From NCBI RefSeq assembly GCF_036850765.1, contig NC_089496.1, forward strand, positions 45,622,113-45,686,112: 64,000 nucleotides of DNA, read 5' to 3'. Below the pieces are notes generated by a model that was given only the letters and a program-made list of their open reading frames with translations, searched no databases and had not been told where the DNA came from. Each line of letters begins with the position of its first letter. The first letter of the stretch is position 1. This DNA comes from Saccopteryx bilineata. Taxonomy: Eukaryota > Chordata > Mammalia > Chiroptera > Emballonuridae. Positions 45,733 to 57,385 of this stretch are shown one piece after another. Both the position numbers and the translations under genes were made by a program.

Positions 45733-46097
45733 AAGAAGCCTTTTTAAAACACTTGTCCCCCCTAGTTGCTCCTCCGACTCCTACTTCATGAAATTTTAGT
45801 CCCGTAGGCATACTGTCTATCTGTTTATGTTCTGTACGTGTACATGTGCTTTTCCGAGGAACTGTGACTTTTGTTTCTCTTTAAGAACCATTTCTGTTCT
45901 TGGAGGGGAGCTGCCCTCTTAACTGAGAATGCCTGGTCTCATGGCAATGACAGACAGACACATGAGCAAAGAGTAGCTGAATCCCTAGACATATATATAC
46001 CAGAGGACTCCTCTCCCCTCATTCTCTGCCCTCTCTTGCTCCCACACTTCGCTCATGCTTCTGGAAAGATTGTAGCATATTTCATTTTAATGATTTG

Positions 46098-46565
46098 TTT
46101 AGCCATTTACAGTGGGTTGAATGATGCCTCCTCCCGCTCCCCCAAGATATGTCGTCCACCAGGAACTTGTGAATGTAATCTAATTTGGAATAAAAGGTCT
46201 TTGCAGGTTTAATGAAGGATTTCAGGATGAGACCATCCTCGATTATTCATTCAGATGGGCCCTACATCCAATAACAAGTGTCCTTACAAGAGAAAGGCTG
46301 GGAGAGGTTTGATACAGGCACAGAGGAGAAGGCTACGTGAGCTGAAGACAGAGATCAGAGTGATGTGGCTATCAACCAAGGCATGCCAACAGCCACCAGA
46401 GGCTGGAAGAGGTTCTTCCTCTCCTGCTACTTCTGTTGGGAGTGTGGCCTTGCTGACACCTTGATTTCTGACTTCTGGTCTTCAGAACTGTGAGAGAATG
46501 AGTTTCTAGTTTTCTTTAAGCCACCGTGATTGTAGTAACTTGTCCCAGTCACAGGAAAGAAACAC
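46098..46565 (+). mobile_element. MLT1 LTR (ERVL-MaLR), solo
   Basis: 'ttacaagagaaaggctgggag', 'agccaccagaggctggaaga', 'gctgacaccttgatttctgac' and 'cagaactgtgagagaatgag', then 'ttaagccaccgtg', are MLT1 landmarks in order. It is a solo LTR of an ancient MaLR retroelement with no coding region. Confidence 0.9.
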
Positions 46566-46599
46566 CCCATCTCTCTTCTTCTCTACCCTGGCCTGCTCT

Positions 46600-46690
46600 C
46601 CTAAAGACACAGTATCTTGTTCATCTGTGTATTCCTAGAGCGTAGCCTGGTGACTGACACACAGTAGGAGCTCAGTTTATGTTCGCATGG
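46600..46690 (+). repeat. MIR/L2 3' tail-like fragment
   Basis: 'tgtgtattcctagagcgtagc' and 'cacacagtaggagctcagttt' resemble the conserved 'ctggcacatagtaggtgctcaataaa' tail. Confidence 0.5.
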
Positions 46691-46989
46691 TAGGAACAGA
46701 GAGTGCGAAGTGACTCGGAGCTTGCTGCCTCCTCTGCTAAATGGAAGTACCTGAGGGAAATGACCATGTACACCTTCCCTTCTTCTCGCTCTCCCCAACG
46801 CTAAACAGTCCCATATCTTATATAAAGTCTACCTGAAAGTTCTGTCCATTTTTGGAAAAAAACAAAATACAAATTTTTCTTACCGTCAATAAACTTTATT
46901 AAATAATATAATTGCCATTATTATTAATGATTTCTTGCCAGCGTGAGGGCAATTTGTATGTCCCATTTTTGAAAAATGTTTTATCTTTT

Positions 46990-47041
46990 TTTTTTAATTT
47001 TTATTTTATTTATTCATTTTTTAGAGAGGAGAGAGAGAGGG

Positions 47042-47083
<42 letters not shown>

Positions 47084-47210
47084 TGGGAGGGAGGAGCTGG
47101 AAGCATCAACTCCCATATGTGCCTTGACCAGGCAAGCCCAGGGTTTCGAACCGGCGACCTCAGCATTTCCAGGTCGACGCTTTATCCACTGCGCCACCAC
47201 AGGTCAGGCC
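46990..47210 (-). repeat. VES-like SINE nested in mariner
   Basis: Perfect 14-bp duplication atgttttatctttt (46976-46989, 47211-47224). Minus orientation, GA-rich run, reversed head 'cgctttatccactgcgccac'. Same class as 21726-21938. Confidence 0.95.
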
Positions 47211-47224
47211 ATGTTTTATCTTTT

Positions 47225-47439
47225 GATGCAAAAAATTGAACCAGTGCTTGTTTGATATCTTCTTCATTTTTGAATTTTTTGCCCTTCAAAAAATTTTGTA
47301 AGGACAAAAACAAGTGATAGTCCGAGGGTGCTAAGTCCGGGGAATATGGTGGATGCGACAGACATGCTTCTGTAGCATTTCTTCCTTGTTGAAATTCGTA
47401 AAAATTACAATGGCATAAATGAACTTTATCAGTAGCCAT
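47225..47439 (-). pseudogene. Mariner transposase, deleted and split
   Basis: It starts with a Met and about 26 residues typical of a mariner N-terminus ('KVHLCHCNFYEF'), then jumps in frame to 'HPPYSPDLAPSDYHLF', the block holding the third catalytic aspartate, and on through 'FLKGKKF'. The first two catalytic aspartates and the rest of the DNA-binding region are missing. Beyond the SINE (46900-46975) the frame resumes with the usual mariner end ('KLPSRWQEIINNNG'). It is inactive as an enzyme. Confidence 0.9.
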
Positions 47440-47639
47440 GGGTACACTATCGCTTCACACATAAGACTAACGTGAATCAACTTTGTTTTAGTTAATTTGC
47501 TATGTCAGTATGTATACATTAAGTGATAAAAATAGAGAGGCACACATGCGCCAAATAAACATGTGCTTATGTGTCGAAACTTGTGATAGAAATGGACAGA
47601 ACTTTCCAGTAGACCTTATATTTTCATGTTTAAAAACAT

Positions 47640-48110
47640 GCATTTAGGAAATGTAAATATGTTAAAAAATACAGTCACACATGACTTTATGTAAAACTTG
47701 ATAGTATGACATAGGTTCTTCTGTAACCTGCCTTTTCCCTTCATTATATAGCGTGCCACGGGCATTTCTCCATGTCAATAAATGTAGCTACACATCATCG
47801 TTTTAATAGCTACCTGGTTTCCATTGTGTGGATTACTGTAATTTATTTAACCAATCTCCTATGGATGGATACTAATGTCTCTCTTAAAATGAAATAGCCA
47901 TGTCGACATAAGGTACTGTAAATCTGGCCACACCAATATAGGGGAACTAATATTGCTTTAACTTGAACATTCACTTATATTAATGTGGCCAATAGTTTCA
48001 TTAGCTTTGTGAGGTATGTGCTGCCTTTTTTTGATAGCAGATTGCTATCTTCTTTTGACCTTGTAATGAACTAAAACCACTAAGTCTTTTAACCTGAATG
48101 AATATGAAGT
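47640..48110 (-). mobile_element. Old L1 fragment
   Basis: 'catgtcaataaatgtagctac', 'ttaatagctacctggtttcc' and 'cctatggatggatactaatg' resemble reversed 3' sequence of old L1 families. Confidence 0.5.
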
Positions 48111-48287
48111 GGAGAGCTCCTCATTTGTGTTTGCGTAATTGATTATATATATTTAAAATAAAATTCACATGGGAATTTTACATAACCATAACCATAACCA
48201 TAGCTTAAGCATGCTCTTGCTTCTGCTTTTAAATTGAGCTCATAGCATGAACATTTTTTTCTCACGCAATCGATTTTTATTTAGATT

Positions 48288-48660
48288 AAATTTATTTATT
48301 TATTTATTTTCATTTTTCTGAAGCTGGAAATAGGGAGAGACAGTCAGACAGACTCCCGCATGCGCCTGACCGGGATTCACCCGGCACGCCCACCAGGGGC
48401 AATGCTCTGCCCACCAGGAGGCGATGCTCTGCCCATCCTGGGCGTCGCCATGTTGCGACCAGAGCCACTCTAGCGCCTGAGGCAGAGGCCACAGAGCCAT
48501 CCCCAGCGCCCGGGCCATCCTTGCTCCAATGGAGCCTTGGCTGTGGGAGGGGAAGAGAGAAACAGAGAGGAAAGTGCGCCGGAGGGGTGGAGAAGCAAAT
48601 GGGCGCTTCTCCTGTGTGCCCTGGCTGGGAATCGAACCCGGGTCCTCCGCACGCTAGGCC
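48288..48660 (-). repeat. SINE-A copy, 5'-truncated
   Basis: Minus orientation with a (TTTA)n tail. It stops at 'cgcacgctaggcc', so about 30 bp of the head (the A-box part) is missing. The CTCF-like cores each carry a change (CCACCAGGAGGC). Subfamily 'gtcgccatgttgcgacc'. No clean duplication seen at the truncated end. Confidence 0.92.
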
Positions 48661-49840
48661 GTAGTTTAAATTTTTTAGATGTTAAGATTTTATATTTATC
48701 CTTGTTTATTATTGGGAAAAATAGATTTTTCTTCTATTATTTTAACCCACTGAGATAATTCTGGAACTATGTTTTGTACTCCATTATTCAGCCCTAATAA
48801 GCGGGGATTTTATTTTATTTTCCTATAATAGGAGCGCTGTGTTGATTAGTACAAAGTGAGAGATGGACTCTGGTTCTCACCTCAGAAGGCTTCCCTGCTG
48901 CTTGGTATTAAATTCCCAGTGGGTATTGGTCTTCCATTGTTCACCTCCCGGACAATATCTGTCAGATCGTACTGGCTTTTCTCTTGGCCACTCAAGACAG
49001 GGCTTACACCTTACTGTCTCTTCCTCCCTGTAAGACTTCGTACAGTGCCTGATGTGAAAGTTAAGGAGTGCCCCATATATGCTTTATATGCTTGTTGTTT
49101 TAAGTGGAATTGTCCCCAAGAATATAGTAACTTGTACGTGGTGGACCCACACAGCCTCCTGGCCGTCAGCGCTTGCCCTTGCTGTTGCTTGTTACTCATC
49201 TCTTCAGTAACCCGTTCTGGAATAGACGAGGGATGATGCCAAGCTTACTGAATTACAGTCACTTTCCCCCCTTTCTTGAAAGTCAGGTTACAGGAGGAAC
49301 GAAACAATATCTTGAGTTTCAGTTGACACTTTGGAGATCCCACTGGGCTACCTGTGTGACCTGTTGCCTGACATGGTTGGCTGTTATGGGTGTCAAATGG
49401 TGGTGACAGGAGGTAGAGATGGTCCAGATTCACCGGTTACAGCCCGGCAGGCCCTTTGTGCAGAGAGGGGCCAGGAGGTGTTCTGTTATTGCAGAGGCTC
49501 AGCCTGGTGGGTGATCCAGGCACACAACTCAGCAGGGTGGGAGGAAGCAATATCCTGCCTCGGTTCAGGCACACACTCATCATGGGGCCAGTGGGGGAGG
49601 GAAGGGCTTGCTTACTGGGAAGGCAGAAAGCTGACATGCTGCGCAGATCGCTAGCCCTCATCCAGGGTCTTGTGCAGCTGTGATGCAGCTTGACTTTCAG
49701 TAGGAGTCAGACCATCTCATGGTACCCTGAGCAGAAACCCAGCCCTGAAACCGCAGAGATGGGGATGGACTAAGGTGGGGCCTCTGTTCAAGCTCAAGAT
49801 CAGCTGGACACCTTGTTACCGGAAGGAGTCACTGTAGGAA
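48661..49840. other. Unique non-coding DNA
   Basis: Opposing short frames overlap at 48856-49661, and none is recognisable. Nothing assigned. Confidence 0.5.
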
Positions 49841-50180
49841 TGCATCATAAGTTGGGTTCCCCAGGAAGTAGATTCTGAGAAGCAAATCAGTATGCAGGAG
49901 GTTTATTTGGGAGTGATCTTATAATCAACGTCTGGAAGGAAGAGATGGGAAACAGGGTTGAACAGAGAGAGAAGTTATGCTGTCCTAGCAAAGGCCTTAG
50001 CTGACTCTGCGGGGAAACTTGAGAGAAGCCCTCAGAATTGTCCTGAGTTGGAGGGGAAGACAGGGGAGGGATCATGTGAGGCCTTTATATCCCCACATCG
50101 ATCGGTCATGAGGTGTGGCTGCTGCTGGAAGGACGTGGCACTTTGGGCCAGATACTTTTCTTCACCAGAAGCAATTCTCA
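49841..50180 (-). mobile_element. Possible LTR fragment
   Basis: 'ggttccccaggaagtagattc', 'tatgcaggaggtttatttggg' and 'gtgatcttataatcaacgtc' read like the reversed end of an old LTR, with its poly-A region near 'ggtttatttggg'. The family is not assigned. Confidence 0.45.
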
Positions 50181-51799
50181 AAGCTGGCTAGCAGCTGAGG
50201 GCCATCTTTTGCCATGCGCTGAGCAGCTGGGGGAGTAAGTCCTTCCTTCCTGAAAGCCCACCACAGTAAGTTATGACTTGGGTACATGAGTGCCCAATGG
50301 CTCTGAGTGATAGGACTGGGACAGTAGAACTTAGGTCAACATAAAAGGGAAGACACAGTATTATATTAAATCCCACTGGATTGATGGAAGGGAGGTCAGA
50401 GTGAGTGAGGGAATCTGAAAGAACAGAAGGCACTGGCCAAGATTAGTTGCATACTTCCACCCGGTTGCTCTTGAGTGGGATGAGATGAGGGGAGGGCAGT
50501 GGTGGCCGAGTCCGCATGGATTAGGGGAGCAGTGAACCCAGCGAGGAGAGGCTGAGGAAGACAGGGGACTCTTATGCATCATGATCCTGGGGCTCATTAG
50601 CCCATAAAAATGTTCCAACGGTCAAATCTACTCATCAACTGCAAATATGCAATTTTAATTTTAAGAAGTATTTGTCACAACATTGATATAATTTTGTTCC
50701 TTCAGCCTAAATTAATGCTCTTTTTGTGTGTGAGATATTTCCAGGGTGTTGTTCCAGCCATTTTGTGTTTTAAGACCGGAGCAGAGGAGATTTTAAAATT
50801 AATTAATTAATCTTTAGAGAGACTTGTCTCCTCCCTGCATAGCTCTGAGTAGTCTTTGATTGAAAACCACTTGGAAGGCAGGAAGGATGGAAAATTTGTT
50901 TAGCTTGAGTCCAAGAATAGAAAATTCTTAATACTGAGAAAACTTTTCCCTTGAAAAAAAAAAAAATGAAGTGAGTAAGCAGTGGGGAACTCGTACAAGA
51001 GCATGTTTCAGTGTCAGCGTTTAATGTCACAACATTTAGCTCATTTTGGCAAATTGGGAGATTTTTCTAATTCCTAAAGTATCATTAAGCAGCTGTTGTT
51101 TTTTTTCTAAATAATATTGACTCTGCTTCCCCCCCCCCCCCCGCACCCCGTTTGAACTGTCTAGATTTCAATAGCTTGAATTTTGAATGCCAGGGCATTA
51201 ATTTCACTTTCGAATCCTTTCACAGATTATGGATGTCCACTTTTCATGTGGGGGTGTGACTCGGCATGAAACGGTCAGGAGTCTCTGCTGTTCGTGAAAA
51301 GGCTCAGCTGCGTCGGCATATGGACAGCACACGTCCAGAACGGGGTTATTTCATAATTGCATCGACTCTGTCCAAGAAAAGAGAGCGCATTCAAATTCCC
51401 TGTAATTCAAACCATTTGTTAGCAGAGCCGTCCGTCCCGAGCAGGGGGAGGACTTAGCCTCACCGAGAGATTGTTGTGTTCCAAACCGTCCGCATCCACC
51501 TCTCGGTGCCCCGGGCAGGTATGGTGTCTGAAGAGAGTCTTTTTCTAGGCGAGGGCACGGAGATGCTGTGCTGGCTGGGGCCCAGGCTGTGCCCGTGTGC
51601 TGAGACGCCTGTGTTCTTCATCCGCACGCTCCCGCCGGCCGGTCCAGAGGCTCGGTGCGCTTCGGCTCACCAGCTCTCTGTGTGGCTTCTGATTCCACAT
51701 GGGCGGATGCAGGCGTGGCTGGAGACAGCGTGACTCAGGGAGAGAAAACGAGAGCTCGGGAGCCGAGGACAACGAGGTCTGCACCTCATCGTGCATATA
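50181..51799. other. Unique non-coding DNA
   Basis: No gene recognised. A C-run of about 13 lies at 51130-51142. Confidence 0.5.
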
Positions 51800-51990
51800 T
51801 TACTAGCTTTAAGCATGTCTTCTTCTGAACATCAGCTTCCTTGTTTATAAAATGATCACACACACACACACACACACACCCCTTGCAAGGTAGTGGTGAG
51901 AATTGGAAAAAGTACTTCTAAAATGCTCAGCTTACTACCTGGCCCATAGTAAACACTCAGTACCTGGAAGCTATTATTATTGTTAGCTGT
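51800..51990 (+). repeat. MIR fragment with (CA)n insert
   Basis: 'catcagcttccttgtttataa', 'ggtagtggtgagaattggaaa' and 'ctacctggcccatagtaaac' are in MIR order. A (CA)n run sits at 51857-51879. Confidence 0.65.
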
Positions 51991-53164
51991 TACTTAGAGT
52001 CTGTGAAAAGGGTCTTTCTGTACAACCTAAATCCTCAGCATCCTCATCTTATGCCCAATCTGGCGGCAAAAATGGCTTGCTGACAGCATCCATCTTTCCA
52101 CGCACAAGTCGTATGAAATATATGGCCTCTTTCCTAACAGGTTCCCAGAGGTCTGCTAGGTTTCCTGGCAAGGAGACAGCAATTCAAGCCTGTCCAGGTA
52201 CAGAACAAAGTTGTGCCAATAGCCACATTCCACGCACAAAACACTCCCCAACTGGGCCATACATATGGCAGCTGTGTGTGCCAGCCACTCGGGCCTGGCT
52301 CACCAGGCAGCTGCAGAAATTGCTTCGAACATGGGGTTATTTATGGCATAACCAACCTTGACTTCAGCCTAGCTCTTGTTCTCGTTTCTTAAATGATAGT
52401 ATTAGTGCCGGGGAAAGACATGCATTGTAGGAAACCGAATTCCACAGACAAACGTTGCCAGGTGCAGGCTTACCAAGGTGATTGCACTGGACCTGGTCGG
52501 TCTCTCGTCTGCTGTGCAGCTCCGGGGTCTGGGGTGGCAGTGACCGTGCTGAGTGCAGACAGTCCACAGCGCACCGGCGACGGCTGGCAGAGAGCTGCAG
52601 CTCGGTTCTCCTGTAATGCTGAGGTCGTCAGCGCTCCCCGCAGGGTATTCTGGCTGTGGTTATAACCGTAGCAGTACATGTAAAAGAATACCTACAGACT
52701 ATTCCTAACGTTTGCCTCTCAATTTTCCCTCTTATCTGAAGAAAACTTGGAGAGATGGATTAGTTTATTCTTAGCCTCCTGTCATTTTCAAGTCAAATTA
52801 GCTACATATTGGAACCACACAGAAAACTGAATGGGTTTTACAGATTTTTCTGATCCAGATTTTCCCCACCCCTAGTCAATCCACTGTCCTTTTGTGGTGG
52901 GAAGAGAAAAAGAAGGGTGTAAGCCTCGGCCCTAAGTTTAGGAGGAAGGGCTAGTAGGGCAGGGGTGAACTTTTCTAATTTTACTTTTGGTCCAAGTCCT
53001 TATGCACCAACCATGAAAGTTCGCCCAGTGCGACTTTAGTGCGCTTTTAAGCTATGTCTGTATGAGTGATCACCTGCTTAGTCAAAGATCTTAGGCCCAG
53101 TGATGGCAGGACACCAGGAGGTGTTGTACGGCTTGGGTTGTGACCATGTCCTTTTTTTATTTTT
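51991..53164. other. Unique non-coding DNA
   Basis: Nothing assigned. 'gggcaggggtgaacttttc' at about 52958 might be a decayed transposon end, but no matching right end was seen. Confidence 0.5.
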
Positions 53165-53310
53165 GTACCTGTTTGCACCTTATTTCGTCATTCATTCAGT
53201 CAAAGGAATATTTATTCAAACATTTATCCACCTCTACTATGTGACAGACTCTGCTCTAGATCCTGGAGAAATAGCTCTGAGTTTTGTTTCTTTTGTGGTA
53301 GCTCTAGGGA
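53165..53310 (+). repeat. L2 3' fragment
   Basis: 'ttattcaaacatttatccacc', 'ctactatgtgacagactctg' and 'tctagatcctggagaaatag' follow the L2 signature. Confidence 0.6.
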
Positions 53311-53867
53311 AAGGGAGCTGTGATGTCTACCAAAAAAATAGCCAATTCTTAATTTATTTGCAGGTGAGTTACTTGGTGGAATGAATGCTTGCAGTAGGTA
53401 CCAGGTCTTTTTAGTCATACACTGGGTATTATGTACAGAGGCAATTAGGAAAGTTAACACCTTGTATTTCTCCTACGGATACGGGCATTCAACCATCATT
53501 TGTGGGAGGTTTAGGACAACGTACCGATTTTTGTCCTTTAGAGTCACAAAAGGAAAGCTTATCCTGAGGAGTATATTAAGGAAACATATTCATACCCATA
53601 TAATATCCGTATCACATCTATTTAAGGGTAGTTCATTGTCTTCTCATCTGTCAGCCTCCAAAGTGTTCCATTCCACGATACCTTCTGAGAAGAGCCAGAG
53701 TGGCCACTCGCTCAGGGTCAGCCGCCCGAGTAGACACAGTGTTATTGCTTACAACTGCGCAACACACGTTGCTTCTTTGGTTTACAGTTCTTCAAATTTC
53801 CTTTGGAAAAGCTTCCTCCCTCCATTTTACCATGCAGTGTTGGTATTGTAGAATTTTATCTCTCTTA
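53311..53867. other. Unique non-coding DNA
   Basis: It contains a 156-codon plus frame (53381-53851) with no recognisable domain. It is left uncalled because nothing but openness supports it. Confidence 0.45.
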
Positions 53868-53882
53868 AAATTGCTTCAGAGA

Positions 53883-54048
53883 CCAGATAGAAGGCGACAG
53901 AGGACAATTTGACTTTGGGGGACGGGTATGCAGCATAATTGAATGACAAGATAACCTGGAGATGTTTTCTTTGAACATATGTACCCTGATTTATTAATGT
54001 CACCCCATTAAAATTAATAAAAATTTATAAAAAAAAATCCTAAAAAAA
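53883..54048 (+). mobile_element. Young, short L1 3' end
   Basis: Severely 5'-truncated (166 bp) L1 ending 'aaaattaataaaaatttata' plus an A-rich tail. Perfect 15-bp duplication aaattgcttcagaga (53868-53882, 54049-54063). Its 3' UTR is nearly the same as the reversed one at 23460-23650, so both come from one family that was active fairly recently. Confidence 0.93.
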
Positions 54049-54063
54049 AAATTGCTTCAGAGA

Positions 54064-55785
54064 AAGGCCGTTAATCCAGTGAGATCTATTGAAATGGGGG
54101 CAAACCTCTACTGGAATTTCTGGAACAGAAAGATTTCTTTGTCTCTTCCATGGAATTGACTAGATTGCATGGTGTGCGTGTGTAGGCATGGAGACAGGCA
54201 TTCGCTGTGTGATTCCAGGGAGAGGCCTTGCTTTCAGGGTGCGGCAGGGAGAAGAGGGCAGGGGAGTTTGAGGAAACGGCCACACTGCAGGACGGAGAGC
54301 AGAGGAATGGGGAGAAGCCACATTGTTGGTGATACAGTTGGAGCTGCTAGATCAAGCCTTACCTGAATGATCTCTGGACTTTCCAATCACATGAGCCAGT
54401 ACCTTTCCCCTTCTTTTTCTTGAGGCAGTTTGAGTTGGACTTCGTGACACACGTATGGCATAAAGAGTCCCCAACATTTACCACGGATTTTGAGCTTTTC
54501 CTGAATTTCCATCAGACGCCTTCATGTAAAGAGAAGAGTCAAATGCATGCCAAAGACACTCATAAATGCAATCCAAGGGTGAATTATATCCATCTCTGCT
54601 CAAATTCAGCGCTCGCTGTGACAAGTGGCTGGGGTGGCAGGGACAGGTGGGGACCGAACCTGTGCATGCATGCAGAGGTATCGGAGATTTTTTTGGGGTA
54701 ATCTATGATTTTCTTCCACGCTCCTAAATATTTTCACGAAACACATCTCCTACAAAACCACTCCTAGGACTCTCTGGTGTCTAATATTAGTTTTTCCCAA
54801 TGTGTTCCATGTTCCCTCCCACTCATCGGAATTAGTTCCTATTCAGGACACACACCCAGCGGTTTGCAGGTCCGCACTTCTGGGCTGCACAAAGGAGGAA
54901 GAAAGATGTTTGCGAAGGAGCCAGGAAGAAGGCAGGTGCCTGTGCCAAGAATGAAGTGTCTTTTATGTTCTTTGATAACTTTGAGATTTCCCCTTCCTAT
55001 GCCTTTCTCCTCGTCTATTAATGAGCATGAACTACATCCTGGCCTTTAATCATTGATATCATTTCATATACACTTTTTCATTATCCTCATCTCTCTTTTG
55101 CTCCTACGAACATCTGTTTCCCAGACCACTCTTTAGGATTGAGTGTATACATGGCAGCTTGCCCCATCTCCGAGCCACGGAGCTAAATTTCCTATGCACC
55201 TTCAAGCATTAAATTGAAAATTAAGCTAAATGTACCATATTTTGTTATAATTACAGTTTAGAAAAAAAAAATCCCTGTTAATTAGGTATCCAAGAAGTTA
55301 TGTGGTCCATATGCTACGGAGGAATTTATAGTCCACAGTAATAAAGTTTGGTAATAAAGGGACAGTGATGAGTGAAAGAGACAAATATAAATTAACATTC
55401 CCCCAAATAAATCAAACAGTTTAGAAAACTGGGCCATTCATGGCAACCACATGCAACTATTTATAATTGCCAGTTTTAACGTGTCTGATTTTAGTTTCTT
55501 TAAAAAAAAAATTAAAACAAATAGACACAATTTGAAGTTTAATATTCTGGTATCATCTGACAGCCACAGAGCTTCTGAGACTGCCATATTATAACCAGAA
55601 ATGATTCTATTATAATTATTCTTCACAGTCTTCGGCAATGGCCTGGATAATGATGGAAATTAGTGAGTTTTACCCAGACAAGGTTCCTTCCTTTGAGGAA
55701 TTTATCCTCTACGGCTGTCTGCACTGGCCTGAGCTGCATTGGGAACAGTCTCTCCTCCTCGTTGACCCAGAGGAGTCCCCGGATT
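54064..55785. other. Unique non-coding DNA
   Basis: Few repeats recognised and no convincing exon. Confidence 0.5.
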
Positions 55786-55890
55786 GGTAATGATGATTGA
55801 CACCATGTTTCAAGGGCTTTCTCCGGGCCACGTTCTGCCCTGAGCTCTTTATATGCATTGATGCTTTTTATTCTTACAGTGGATGTGTAT
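55786..55890 (-). repeat. MIR-like fragment
   Basis: 'caccatgtttcaagggctttc', then 'gagctctttatatgcattga', 'tgctttttattcttaca' resemble the reversed MIR end ('agcacttactatgtgcc..'). Confidence 0.45.
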
Positions 55891-55894
55891 TATC

Positions 55895-55916
55895 TAAGTT
55901 TTTTTTTTTTTTTTTC
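55895..55916. repeat. T-run
   Basis: About 18 T residues. Confidence 0.8.
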
Positions 55917-56269
55917 GATTGTAAGTATGAAAAATACAAACTAGAAATGACATGAGTTGTCTGTGGAAATAAGAGGTCTAAAAGCAGGGCAGTTTCAAGA
56001 CTGGTGAAGTTATCACTTGGCACTGGTAAGGACCTGGATAGGTTCTGTTCTTTTGCTCAGGTGTTCGCAGCGTGTGACTTGGTCTTAGGTTGGCGCCTGT
56101 CAGGATCACAAGATGACGGCTACAATTTCAGGGGTTGCATTCTTTATGTCAACCCTCAGAGGAAGCAGAGGGCACTCACTTTTCTTTGTATCCCATTTTC
56201 TTTAGAGCTATCTCTTGCCTTTTTCAGAAGGCTATCATGGTTGGTGGGCAACAGATGTTGAGTAGACAA

Positions 56270-56440
56270 CCAGTCCGTCACGGGTAGATGCTGCCATTAT
56301 CCTCATGTCCCAGACAAGGAAACGGAAACTGAGAAAGGCTGGGTAGCATAGCTGGCATAAGCATGTCTGCTGCTCGGAGGTGAAGCTGGGGTTTGAACCG
56401 AGGCAGCTGACTTTGCACCACATCGTCTTGTCCCCTGCAC
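56270..56440 (-). repeat. MIR fragment
   Basis: 'gctgccattatcctcatgtcc', 'agacaaggaaacggaaactg', 'tgaagctggggtttgaaccg' form the reversed MIR core. Confidence 0.75.
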
Positions 56441-56748
56441 TGACCTGCTTGGCTGTGGCAGCTACCGTCCGAACTTCCAATGGGATCTCTGAATCAATTT
56501 AAATGAAAGAAATAGATAAAAAATTGTTTTTGATTGTTCTCATATTTATTCTTTCTTTTAGAACTGCCTCTTTTTCTTCCCAGTGTCCTGTCCTGGATCC
56601 CATAGGCTGATAGGAAAATCTAGGGTTCTGGGAAAGTCCGTGGGAAGGCTAGTGAACTTGGCCTGGGGGTGAGGGATAGTTTCCCAAAGGAGAGAGTTAT
56701 ATGACCCCTCCTGAGAGCTGAAGAGCAGGAGAGATTAACCATATAAAA

Positions 56749-57100
56749 CAGGGGTAGTCAACCTTTTTATACCTACCACCCACTTTTGTATCTCTGTTAG
56801 TAGTAAAATTTTCTAACCGCCCACCAGTTCCACAGTAATGGTGATTTATAAAGTAGGGAGGTAACTTTACTTTATAAAATTTATAAAGCAGAGTTACAGC
56901 AAGTTAAAGCATATAATAATAATTACTTACCAAATACTTTATGTCAGATTTTCGCTAAGTTTGGCAGAATAAATCTTTATAAAACAACTTACTATAGTTA
57001 AATCTATCTTTCTATTTATACTTTGGTTGCTCCGCTACCACCTACCATGAAAGTTGGAATGCCCACTAGTGGGCGGTAGGGACCAGGTTGACTACCACTG
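56749..57100 (+). mobile_element. Non-autonomous hAT transposon, intact ends
   Basis: 352 bp with ends CAGGGGTAGTCAACCT and, reversed, CAGTGGTAGTCAACCT (15 of 16 identical). Perfect 8-bp duplication atataaaa (56741-56748, 57101-57108). An inner pair 'ccacccacttttgta..' / '..ccactagtgggcggtag' is also partly inverted. No transposase. It is a different family from 33042-33355. Confidence 0.95.
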
Positions 57101-57108
57101 ATATAAAA

Positions 57109-57385
57109 TGAATAAATCTTGAGGATGCATTAGGCAGCATGTTGAATTTAATAGAACTATATTGTATATTTAAAAGTTGTTAAGAGAGTAGATCTTAAAA
57201 ATTCTCATCACAAAAAATTGTAACTATTTATAGTGATAGAAGTAAACTAGATTTACTGTGATGATCATTTCACTATTTATATATATATACTCATTATATT
57301 GTATACCTGAAACTAATATAATGTTTTAGGTCAATTATATCTCATCAAAAAAAAAAAAAAAAGAAAGAAAGAAAGAAAGAAAGAT
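57109..57385 (+). mobile_element. L1 3' end, plus strand
   Basis: 'gtatacctgaaactaatataat', 'ggtcaattatatctcatca' and an A/GAAA tail (57345-57385) are the classic end of L1MA-type elements. The hAT at 56749 lies right at its 5' edge. Confidence 0.85.

Larger units (their letters stand above)
46825..47616 (-). mobile_element. Internally deleted mariner transposon with nested VES SINE
   Basis: TA flanks (46823-46824, 47617-47618). Inverted ends: the left AAGTCTACCTGAAAGTTCTG and the right, reversed, AGGTCTACTGGAAAGTTCTG. The transposase is encoded on the minus strand. It has lost its middle, so the N-terminus is fused to the C-terminal catalytic part. A VES SINE at 46990-47210 splits the C-terminal end. 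The element needed an outside transposase to move. Confidence 0.92.

Noticed and set aside
52955..53100. Possible hAT element starting CAGGGGTGAAC
   Set aside because: No matching inverted right end or 8-bp duplication could be found.
53381..53851. 156-codon plus-strand open frame
   Set aside because: Length alone is within chance expectation for 64 kb of non-coding DNA, and the residues match no family I know.
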